Origin: UBA2256 sp964531105
GTDB taxonomy: Bacteria > Spirochaetota > Spirochaetia > Treponematales > Rectinemataceae
Assembly: GCA_964531105.1 (NCBI GenBank)
Contig: CAZHFN010000001.1
Location: 1-64,000 of the forward strand
Direction of reading: 5' to 3'
DNA: 64,000 nt
In this document: piece after piece, positions 8,920 through 16,211 of the stretch
Position numbering within the stretch: the first letter of the stretch is position 1
Layout: every line of letters starts with the position of its first letter
Notes under the pieces: model-generated
Databases searched by the model: none
Told to the model about the DNA's origin: nothing
The model's input: the letters and a program-made list of their open reading frames with translations, nothing else
Made by a program: the position numbers and the translations under genes

Positions 8920-9494
8920 ACTACAACATTATTCTAGCCGGAGTGGGCGGCCAAGGCGGGCTTTCGGTATCGGTGCTTATAGCCCGGGCTGCTCTGGCCG
9001 AAGGACTGAAGGTCAAGCAGTCGGAAGTGCATGGCATGTCCCAGCGGGGCGGCGAGGTGGTGGCTCATCTGCGAATGTCAAATGATGAAATCCAGAGCCC
9101 CACTATTCCCAAAGGAGCCGCCGATCTAATTCTCGCCTTCGAGCCCTTGGAGGCACTACGTTATCTGCCTTGGCTCTCTTCACGAACAGGTGTCGTAGTG
9201 AGCTCATCCACACCTTTGCGCAATTTCTCTTCATATCCCGATATTGCGGAGATTCTGGCCGAACTCAAAAACTTGCCCCGCTGCAGAATTCTGGATGTGG
9301 AGTCTATAGCCAGACAAGCTGGCAATGCCAGGGCTGCCAATATCTGTCTATTAGGGGCAGCCTCGGACCTCCTTCCCCTGCCTTCCGAAGTGCTGAAAAA
9401 GGAGATCGAGTCCTTCTTCGCGTCCAAGGGCGAGTCGGTAGTGCAGTCCAATCTGCAGGCCTTTGAGGAGGGCAGAAAAAAATATGCCTCTTGA
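8916..9494 (+). CDS. iorB: Indolepyruvate oxidoreductase-like beta subunit
   Basis: A 192-residue protein of the pyruvate:ferredoxin-oxidoreductase gamma-type fold. It begins MNYNIILAGVGGQGGLSVSVLIARAA, a hallmark GVGGQG CoA/nucleotide loop, and has KQSEVHGMSQRGGEVVAHLR, the conserved SEVHGMSQRGG motif of IorB. Start at 8916 is set by the ATGA overlap with iorA; an upstream in-frame ATG at 8883 would lie inside iorA. It pairs with IorA in oxidative decarboxylation of aromatic 2-oxoacids in the cytoplasm. The following synthetase gene starts 11 bases before its stop, so the three are translationally coupled. Confidence 0.9.
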   Translation: MNYNIILAGVGGQGGLSVSVLIARAALAEGLKVKQSEVHGMSQRGGEVVAHLRMSNDEIQSPTIPKGAADLILAFEPLEALRYLPWLSSRTGVVVSSSTPLRNFSSYPDIAEILAELKNLPRCRILDVESIARQAGNARAANICLLGAASDLLPLPSEVLKKEIESFFASKGESVVQSNLQAFEEGRKKYAS

Positions 9495-11850
9495 TTTTAA
9501 CTTGAATCCTCGGGAAGCGAAGCTCGTCGAAGCATTCGAGTCCATCCTAGGCCCCGCCAAGGCCGAAGGCCGTGATTCCCTTACCGAAACCGAAGGGCTT
9601 GCAATGCTGGAAGCCATGGGCATTGCTACGCCCGGCAGGTTTTTTGTCCGTTCTTCAGAAGAGCTGCAGCGGCTCTTCCCAAGCCCTGCCCACAACAAAA
9701 GCGCACAACGCGGAATTCCCGGTATCTCTGGGGACAGAATTGTGCTCAAGGTAATCAGTCCACAGATTCTCCATAAGACCGAAGTAGGCGGCGTGGCTAT
9801 TCTGGAAAATAAGCAGGATGTCCTTGTAAAAGCGCTTTCTGACATGGAAGAACGCTTTTCCTCCTTCGTGGTGGAAGGCTATACATTAAACGAGTACGTG
9901 GAATTCGAGGCTAAACTAGCCCACGAAATCCTTTTTGGGTATCGATTAGCCCCCGATTTCGGACCTATCGTGAGTTTCGGCCTAGGCGGCATATTTACAG
10001 AATATTTAGCCGCCCGATTCAAGCACGGTACAGCCACGATGAGCGTTTCTCCCTTTACCGCCACCAGAGATTCGATTAAGAATATGGTGTCGCACAACCT
10101 GGTTTACGGGCTGGTAAGCGCAGGCTTGCGAAATACTAAGCCTGTTATCGACGGGGATCACCTAGTAAATACTCTTATGGCCTTTCTTTCCGCATCCAAG
10201 GCCTTGGCTTCATGCGGGGTATCTGAGTTCGAAGTCAATCCCATGGTGATACGGAAAAATAAATCCGATTCAGTGGCGTCTCCCCTCGTAGCCCTGGACT
10301 GTCTTGTCAAGCTTAAAAGTTTTTCTTCAGTAGGCATCGCGTATAAAAAAGCCACAGTGCCGTACAACGCGGCGCAAATAGCGCGCCCCACAGCTAACAT
10401 CGGAAAAATCCTGCAGCCTAAAAGCGCGGCGATCATTGGCGTATCTGAAAAGGCACTCAATAATGGACGCATTATTCTACGAAACCTTTTAGAGAACGGC
10501 TTTGATGCTAAACGACTCTATGTGGTAAAGGCAGGCGTTGAGCGCATCGATGGCTGTATCTGCGTGCCCGATGTCGCCTCCCTGCCCGAAAAAGTCGATC
10601 TTTTTGTCCTGGTTATTCCAGCCTCGGGCACTCCCGAAACTTTGGCTCGCATTGCAGAGTTGGACAAGGCTTGGTCTGTCATTGTCATTCCCGGCGGGCT
10701 GGAAGAGAAATCCGGCTCCCAGGCTATTGTCGCCAGAATGCACAAAGCCCTGGAGGATTCCCGGGCTCTAGGCAAGGGTCCCCTCATCAATGGAGGCAAC
10801 TGTCTGGGGATACGCTCGGTTCCAGGCAACTACAATACCCTCTTCATTCCCGAAGTAAAGCTGCCTATGCCTAAGGGGCATGTAGCTCCCTTGGCGGTAA
10901 TTTCCCAATCCGGAGCCTTTGCGATCACCCGAATATCCAAACACCCCGACATCAATGCAAAATACGTGATCACTCTGGGCAACCAAATGGACCTCACCAT
11001 AGGCGACTATCTGGAGTATCTGGCCCTGGATAAAGAATTGCGCGTATTCGCCGTCTATGTGGAAGGTTTCAAGGCGCTGGACGGGCTCAAAACCCTCCAG
11101 GCAGCCCAGGCCATAATCGATTCGGGTAGGAGTGTTATTTTCTACCGGGCAGGCCGCACTAGCGCCGGAGCTGGGGCTGCGGCTAGTCACACGGCCAGCA
11201 TCGCGGGTGATTATCCTGTGACAAGGGATCTGTTTGAGGCCGCGGGAGCCATTGTCTGCGATAGCCTGGACGAGTTCGATGATGCCATTACGACGTTTAC
11301 CCTTTTAGAGGGGCGTAAAGCCCGGGGCAAGCGGCTGGGAGCTGTATCCAACGCCGGTTTTGAGTGTGTAGCCATCGCCGATAATTTGGGTGGCATGGAG
11401 CTTGCGAAATTTTCAGAGGCGACGAACGCAGCTCTGTCCAAGGTGCTGGAGGAAACGGGCATCGCGGATATCGTCGATCTGCACAATCCTCTGGATATTA
11501 CACCCATGGGTTCCGATGAAGCCTACGATAGATCCTTCAGGGCAATAATGGCCGATCCGGCTACCGATCTTGGCATTGTCGGCATCGTACCCTTCACCGC
11601 ACGCATGAACTCCCTGGCGCCCGAGCCAGGCCACCACGATGAAGACGTAGGCCAACCCGATTCCATCGCGCACCGCTATGGCAGCCTCCTGTCAGAGACA
11701 GACAAGCCCTTCGTGGCCGTAGTGGATACGGGAGCCCTCTACGATCCCTTGGTGAAGATTCTGGAGAAATATGGGGTTGTTGTATTCAGGACTGCGGACA
11801 GGGCGCTACGCATGCTGGAGCGCTGGCGCCGATCGGCCGCGGCCCGCTGA
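9484..11850 (+). CDS. ADP-forming acetate/aryl-acetate-CoA ligase, fused beta-alpha chain
   Basis: A 788-residue fusion. Residues about 10-260 are an ATP-grasp (beta) domain with VLKVISPQILHKTEVGGV; about 310-440 is a CoA-binding Rossmann domain (IIGVSEKALNNGRIILRNLLENGF); about 460-760 are succinyl-CoA-ligase-like domains with SHTASIAG, where His569 should be the phosphohistidine. The enzyme makes ATP from ADP, phosphate and an acyl-CoA. The domain order beta then alpha is the reverse of many fused versions. Start 9484 (MPLDFNLNP) overlaps the iorB stop; the in-frame ATG at 9463 has no better site. With iorAB upstream it likely converts aryl-acetyl-CoA to the acid plus ATP, an energy-yielding step of amino-acid fermentation. 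Substrate inferred from context. Confidence 0.87.
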   Translation: MPLDFNLNPREAKLVEAFESILGPAKAEGRDSLTETEGLAMLEAMGIATPGRFFVRSSEELQRLFPSPAHNKSAQRGIPGISGDRIVLKVISPQILHKTEVGGVAILENKQDVLVKALSDMEERFSSFVVEGYTLNEYVEFEAKLAHEILFGYRLAPDFGPIVSFGLGGIFTEYLAARFKHGTATMSVSPFTATRDSIKNMVSHNLVYGLVSAGLRNTKPVIDGDHLVNTLMAFLSASKALASCGVSEFEVNPMVIRKNKSDSVASPLVALDCLVKLKSFSSVGIAYKKATVPYNAAQIARPTANIGKILQPKSAAIIGVSEKALNNGRIILRNLLENGFDAKRLYVVKAGVERIDGCICVPDVASLPEKVDLFVLVIPASGTPETLARIAELDKAWSVIVIPGGLEEKSGSQAIVARMHKALEDSRALGKGPLINGGNCLGIRSVPGNYNTLFIPEVKLPMPKGHVAPLAVISQSGAFAITRISKHPDINAKYVITLGNQMDLTIGDYLEYLALDKELRVFAVYVEGFKALDGLKTLQAAQAIIDSGRSVIFYRAGRTSAGAGAAASHTASIAGDYPVTRDLFEAAGAIVCDSLDEFDDAITTFTLLEGRKARGKRLGAVSNAGFECVAIADNLGGMELAKFSEATNAALSKVLEETGIADIVDLHNPLDITPMGSDEAYDRSFRAIMADPATDLGIVGIVPFTARMNSLAPEPGHHDEDVGQPDSIAHRYGSLLSETDKPFVAVVDTGALYDPLVKILEKYGVVVFRTADRALRMLERWRRSAAAR

Positions 11851-11892
11851 GTTGCGCCAATGGCCACACACCTGTGCCGACCGGCGCCAGCG
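11821..11892. repeat. Long-range inverted repeat spanning a convergent gene junction
   Basis: A 17-base arm at 11821-11837 (end of the synthetase gene) matches the complement of 11876-11892 (just past the stop of the DAK2-DegV gene) at 16 of 17 positions, with a 38-base loop. It lies between two convergent genes and could act as a bidirectional transcription barrier, though there is no T run. Confidence 0.5.
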
Positions 11893-11897
11893 CGATC

Positions 11898-13760
11898 TTA
11901 GGAAGGCCGGCGGATCCCGGCTATTCCCAAGGCTCCCAGCCAGCCTATAGAGGCCAAGAGAGGCCCCATATCCGCGATATGTATGCAGGCGCTGTAGCCT
12001 AGTTCTTGCCTGCAAAGCTCGGCCAGCCTTTCTGCTTCTTCTTTCGCGGCTACGTGCACAATAGTCAGGTTCTCAGCAGTGCCAGCGCCTAGGTTTTTTT
12101 TAATCTGGGAGAAGATAGCCTGCAGCCCTCGGGTTTCGCCAAGATAGACGCCTCGGTTTTTAGCCTTGCCCTGGGTATCGGTTCCCAGGATGGGTCTCAA
12201 TCCGAACTTCCGCAGAATGAGGCTTTTTACCCCTTTCAGCCTGCCGGTTCTGATAAGGCTCCGCAGATCCTTTACTGCGACAAAAAGTTCCAGATCTTTT
12301 TGACGTGCTTCCAGGGCTTGGGTTATTTCCTTCGCCCCATGTCCGAGCTCAGCCATTTCCGATGCCATATCCACCAAGGCGCCTTGGCCCGCAGTGATAC
12401 TCAGTGAATCATAGCAGTGGACCTTGCCTCCGAATTCTCCGGCGGCGGTGACTCCAGCCTGATAGGTTCCGGAGAGGGCCGATGATAAGCCGATATAGAG
12501 AATCTCGTCGGTATACGAAAGGGCAAGCTTGAAGGCTCTGCCAAAGGATGTAGCTGTAGGCTGGCTTGTGGACATGGAGAATTCTGGCTCCCTGCGCATT
12601 GTTTCATGCATGGCAGCAATATCCAGAGCAGGGCCGTCGGGTCTCGTCCGGCCGCCTAGGGTAATCAATGCAGGAACCTTTAGAATGCCCCTAGACAGCA
12701 TTAGTTCTTCGGGCAGATCGCATCCCGTGTCGGTGATGATAGTACAGCGTTTTTTGGTTCCTGAGGCCTTGCTTCGCGCCATCATGGCGCGCTGAAGCTC
12801 CATGTCGTCCACCTTGTGCTGGCTTACCTCCCCAAAAGATTCCAGGATATCGAAGGCCGCCGAGGGAGTATTGCTATGTAGGTGTACCCGGGCTAATTCC
12901 TCGTCGCCTGCTACCACCAGACTGTCGCCGAACACCGATAATTCATCGCTCAGCGCTTCCAGGGGTTTTCGGGCTTTGGTGAGCAGAGCCTCCGTGCAAT
13001 AGCGAAAGCTTCCCACAGCCTCCTCTTCAATACGGTTTGGTCCTGGGTTTAGGTGTGGGATTGCCTGTGTTTCATCTTCCGGCTGTCTTTTCTCATTAAC
13101 CGCGGATACTGGTCTGGTTTTCCGTAGACTGTAACGCTGCCTTCCATGTTTAAAAAGCTCTGCGATGCCCTCCAGCAGATGGACAAAGCCCTTGGCGCCA
13201 GCGTCCACCACACCAGCTTTTTTCATCTCCGGCAAGATATTCCTGGTTCGCTCAAGGGAAGCCTTGGCCGCATCCAGAGCCGAAAAAAATACATGAAAGA
13301 TATCGTCGTTTTTCAACGATTCGTTATTGAGCGCCCTAGCCCAGTCATCCAGAACCGTGAGGATGGTTCCTTCTTTAGGAACCCGCAGAGCATGCTTTGT
13401 TTTTTCGGTAGCAAGGATGGCGGCCTGGGCGAGTCGCCTGGCCCCTATACGAACCTCAGAGCCCAACTCATGAGCAAGACTTTGCAAAAATTGGGCGAGT
13501 ATCGCCCCCGAGTTGCCCCTGGCGCCTTCCATGGCGGAGCGGGCTGCCTGCCTCAGTATGGCACCGGCTTCTTTGGTAAAGTTACCGTGAAGCGCGGCGG
13601 CTATTGCTCTGGCAGTGCTGGCCATATTGGTGCCAGTGTCGCCATCGGGCACTGGGAATACATTGATTGCGTTGAGTGCTTCGGCATTGGTCACAATAGC
13701 GCCAGTGCCGGCGAGAATGGCTCTGCGGAGCCTCGGTCCATCGATGTAGGCAATTTTCAT
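11898..13760 (-). CDS. DAK2-DegV fusion: fatty-acid kinase FakA-like plus FakB-like protein in one chain
   Basis: A 620-residue fusion. Residues about 1-205 are a DAK2/DhaL kinase domain with NVFPVPDGDTGTNM (Mg-ATP aspartates) and ARGNSGAILAQFL. About 245-335 is the FakA middle domain, including SFRYCTEALL. Residues about 345-620 are a DegV domain with ITDTGCDLP, the fatty-acid-site STSQPT and GLSSALSGTYQ. In Gram-positive bacteria FakA phosphorylates fatty acids bound to separate FakB (DegV) proteins; here both are joined. It lies 67 bases downstream of plsY on the same strand, and PlsY consumes acyl-phosphate, which supports the role. Start: GTG at 13763 or ATG at 13760, neither with a clear ribosome-binding site. 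Role in fatty-acid uptake or recycling is inferred. Confidence 0.85.
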   Translation of the reverse strand: MKIAYIDGPRLRRAILAGTGAIVTNAEALNAINVFPVPDGDTGTNMASTARAIAAALHGNFTKEAGAILRQAARSAMEGARGNSGAILAQFLQSLAHELGSEVRIGARRLAQAAILATEKTKHALRVPKEGTILTVLDDWARALNNESLKNDDIFHVFFSALDAAKASLERTRNILPEMKKAGVVDAGAKGFVHLLEGIAELFKHGRQRYSLRKTRPVSAVNEKRQPEDETQAIPHLNPGPNRIEEEAVGSFRYCTEALLTKARKPLEALSDELSVFGDSLVVAGDEELARVHLHSNTPSAAFDILESFGEVSQHKVDDMELQRAMMARSKASGTKKRCTIITDTGCDLPEELMLSRGILKVPALITLGGRTRPDGPALDIAAMHETMRREPEFSMSTSQPTATSFGRAFKLALSYTDEILYIGLSSALSGTYQAGVTAAGEFGGKVHCYDSLSITAGQGALVDMASEMAELGHGAKEITQALEARQKDLELFVAVKDLRSLIRTGRLKGVKSLILRKFGLRPILGTDTQGKAKNRGVYLGETRGLQAIFSQIKKNLGAGTAENLTIVHVAAKEEAERLAELCRQELGYSACIHIADMGPLLASIGWLGALGIAGIRRPS

Positions 13761-13830
13761 CACAGATGAACAATATTACAATTTCTGTCAAGCAGCAATA
13801 CTCTCTCCTTGGGATTAGCTCGACTCGGAA

Positions 13831-14490
13831 CTATCGCGCCCTCTTGCCGGATGTAATCGGCTTCTCCTCCCCCTTGAGAATGCGCTGGATATTCTTCCTG
13901 TGTGTAAATAGGACGAACAAGGCCAGAAGTAGTGTAAAGCCCAGCAACCAGGCTGATGGGGGACTTCCGGCTGCGCCGAAAGCAACCGTGATAGGTAGCA
14001 CAATGGCCGCGGTCATCGAACTGGCCGATACGATGCGGGTGAGTCCCAGCACAATAACGAATCCCAGGGCAGAAAAAAGGGCAGCTCCCGGGGCAATTAG
14101 GAGAATGGCGCCAGCTCCGGTAGCCACTCCCTTGCCTCCCTTGAAGCCGGCGAACACCGGGTACACATGGCCCAGCACGGCAAGAAGGGCTCCGGCAATG
14201 CGCAGCAGGGTGCTAAAAGTCTGGCTATCCACTGCCAGCCAAGCCGCGGCGGAGACCCCTAAAACAGGGCACAAAAAGGCTGCCAGCGCTCCTTTCCCCA
14301 GGTCCACGATACTCACCCCTATCCCCGCCGCGGCCCCAAACTGCCTGAATATATTGGTTGCCCCGCTGGCACCGCTTCCGCCCTTACGGGGATCGGCTCC
14401 AAAAAACAATTTCCCCACAATCACTCCCGTGGGAATGGAGCCCAGGAGGTACGCGACGAGAAGCCCAGCAAATAATCCAAATACTTCCAT
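13831..14490 (-). CDS. plsY: Glycerol-3-phosphate acyltransferase PlsY
   Basis: A 219-residue inner-membrane enzyme that transfers an acyl group from acyl-phosphate to glycerol-3-phosphate, the first step of phospholipid synthesis. The three family motifs are visible: GSIPTGVIVGKLFFG, GSGASGATNIFRQFG, and GHVYPVFAGFKGGKGVATG. Five to seven hydrophobic segments and normal length. It heads a likely two-gene unit with the DAK2-DegV fusion downstream, which would supply acyl-phosphate from free fatty acids; a phosphate acyltransferase plsX is not in the window. No ribosome-binding site precedes the ATG, while a -10-like TATTAT lies six bases upstream, so the mRNA may be leaderless. Confidence 0.95.
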   Translation of the reverse strand: MEVFGLFAGLLVAYLLGSIPTGVIVGKLFFGADPRKGGSGASGATNIFRQFGAAAGIGVSIVDLGKGALAAFLCPVLGVSAAAWLAVDSQTFSTLLRIAGALLAVLGHVYPVFAGFKGGKGVATGAGAILLIAPGAALFSALGFVIVLGLTRIVSASSMTAAIVLPITVAFGAAGSPPSAWLLGFTLLLALFVLFTHRKNIQRILKGEEKPITSGKRAR

Positions 14491-14496
14491 GGGTGG

Positions 14497-14502
14497 ATAA
14501 TA
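14497..14502 (-). promoter_or_regulatory. Possible -10 box of plsY placed for leaderless transcription
   Basis: On the minus strand TATTAT (14502-14497) is followed by six bases and the plsY ATG at 14490. No ribosome-binding site is visible. The -35 region would fall in the loop of the preceding terminator and is poor, so this is tentative. Confidence 0.35.
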
Positions 14503-14505
14503 ATG

Positions 14506-14534
14506 AAAAAGGGACGGCCGTTAAAGGCCGCCCC
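14506..14534 (-). terminator. Terminator of the 5'-nucleotidase gene
   Basis: On the minus strand GGGGCGGCC (14534-14526) pairs with GGCCGTCCC (14519-14511; one G-U pair) across a six-base loop, followed by TTTTT. It lies 46 bases past the nucleotidase stop and 16 bases before plsY. Confidence 0.8.
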
Positions 14535-14579
14535 TGCATCAATCGCCTGCAGCCCGGATAGGTTGCAGAACTATTTCGA

Positions 14580-16109
14580 TTACTTCTTCAGCACCAGATT
14601 GTCGTTAGTGACGGTGCCGATCGCTTGCAGGTGCTTCTGGAAGACTTCGGCGTCCGAGGGGAAGTCGGCCATGTTCTTGCCTATCAGCGTGCGGTAATCG
14701 TCGCCGCCGTTGAAGAGGAAGTTGAGGGTCGCAAGCACGTATTCCTTGTTCGGATCCACCGGCTTTCCGCCTACCATGATGTTGGATACTCTGTCGCCGG
14801 CCGGCTTAGCCACGTCCAGCGTGTAGGTCCAGCCTGCCAGGTGAGGGAATCTTCCGTCCGGAGCGGGGAGCTTGCCGACGCCGTTCTCCAGTACTGCGTC
14901 CAGCTCGGAGCCCTTGAGCTTGCCGGTCTGGATATAGTTGCCGAATGGCATGACAGTGTAGACCTGTTTGAGGGTTATGTCGCCCGCGGGAATGGAGTCC
15001 CGGATGCCGCCGCCATTCATGAGGGCTATATCGGCGCCGGTGACATAGAGCATGCCGTTGGCGATGAGGGTGCCCAGGTTGGACTGCTGGGTGCGGACTA
15101 TTTCGCGCTTGCCTTCCAGGGCGATGGTCGTGCTGGCCACCTTCTTCGAGAGGATGGCGTCCTGGGTTTTGGTCAGTTCGGCAAGGCGGGCGGTTATGGC
15201 CGCGTCTCCCTTGAGGTTGGGGGAATTAGCCACGGTGATAGTACGGGCGCTCTTGGACTTCACGGCCCTGTTGGTGCCCACTACCAGGTCCACAACGCCC
15301 AGGCCGGCGCCATAGGATCCGGTGCTGGCGATGAGGACGGGAGTCTGGTTGTCCTTGGACAGGGCTTCTAGAGTGGTGTGACTGTGGCCGTCGATGATCA
15401 CGTCCAGCTCGGGAATAGCCTGGGCTACCTTGATTGAGGTGGGATCAGAGGACTTGTCGGTGCCGATATGGGAGATCAGCACGAGGACGTCATACTGGCC
15501 TGCCAGTTCGTTGGCGATCGTCCTGCCTTCGACGATGGGGTCGGCAAAGGTAACACCAGCCACGAGCTTGGGATCTGCCTTGTACGCAGTTTCGGGGGTG
15601 GCGAGACCGAAGAAGGCTACGCGGACTCCCTGAACGTCCTGAATGACGTAGGGGGTGAAGACGCGTTTGCCGTCCTTGTAGACGTTAGCCACGAGAATCT
15701 TGAACTTGGCTTCCTTACCCAGTTCGAGAAGCCTGTCCATGCCATAGTTGTAGTCGTGGTTGCCTGTTGTCATGAAGGAGTAGCCAATCTCGTTCATCAT
15801 GGTGACGACGATGGCCCCCTTGTCGATATTGGCGATGGGAAGGCCATGCAGTGTATCGCCGGCATCGATGAGGATGGTGTTGGGATTCTTGGCTTTCTGC
15901 TCCTTAAAGGCCGTAGCGATTCTGGAATATCCCAGCTCGGTTTTACTTTCGACAATGCGGGCATGCATATCGTTGGTATGCATGAACGTAATGCTGACTT
16001 CCTGGGCCAGTGGCTCGGGAGCCTTGAACGCGACGGGAGCGGTAGTGGTGCAGGCCACCACCAGCAGGGCTAAGATGGCTACTGCCAATCCTGCGAGTCT
16101 TTTCTTCAT
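14580..16109 (-). CDS. 5'-nucleotidase / UDP-sugar hydrolase family lipoprotein
   Basis: A 509-residue exported lipoprotein (signal with lipobox LVVAC, Cys20). The N-terminal metallophosphoesterase domain shows the metal-site motifs FMHTNDMHARI, GDTLHG, GNHDYN and DGHSHT. The C-terminal 5'-nucleotidase domain (about 330-490) has NGGGIRDSIPAGDITLKQV and the substrate-stacking MPFGNYI. Enzymes of this family release nucleosides and phosphate from nucleotides outside the cytoplasm. A strong AAAGGAGG precedes the ATG. A single gene with its own terminator; a divergent glycosidase-like gene begins about 100 bases upstream. Family confident, substrate range unknown. Confidence 0.92.
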   Translation of the reverse strand: MKKRLAGLAVAILALLVVACTTTAPVAFKAPEPLAQEVSITFMHTNDMHARIVESKTELGYSRIATAFKEQKAKNPNTILIDAGDTLHGLPIANIDKGAIVVTMMNEIGYSFMTTGNHDYNYGMDRLLELGKEAKFKILVANVYKDGKRVFTPYVIQDVQGVRVAFFGLATPETAYKADPKLVAGVTFADPIVEGRTIANELAGQYDVLVLISHIGTDKSSDPTSIKVAQAIPELDVIIDGHSHTTLEALSKDNQTPVLIASTGSYGAGLGVVDLVVGTNRAVKSKSARTITVANSPNLKGDAAITARLAELTKTQDAILSKKVASTTIALEGKREIVRTQQSNLGTLIANGMLYVTGADIALMNGGGIRDSIPAGDITLKQVYTVMPFGNYIQTGKLKGSELDAVLENGVGKLPAPDGRFPHLAGWTYTLDVAKPAGDRVSNIMVGGKPVDPNKEYVLATLNFLFNGGDDYRTLIGKNMADFPSDAEVFQKHLQAIGTVTNDNLVLKK

Positions 16110-16211
16110 ACTACCTCCTTTAGGGATAGGAATTCTTTGGTATGTGTCTGGGAAAGTATATTCCCGTTTCGCAAACTGGACAAGAACTATCTTTATTCCA
16201 TATCATGGGCC

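Noticed and set aside
8880..8925. Frameshift removing a ferredoxin domain from IorA
   Set aside because: The next bases code the clean start of IorB with an ATGA overlap; no cysteine cluster is found in any nearby frame.
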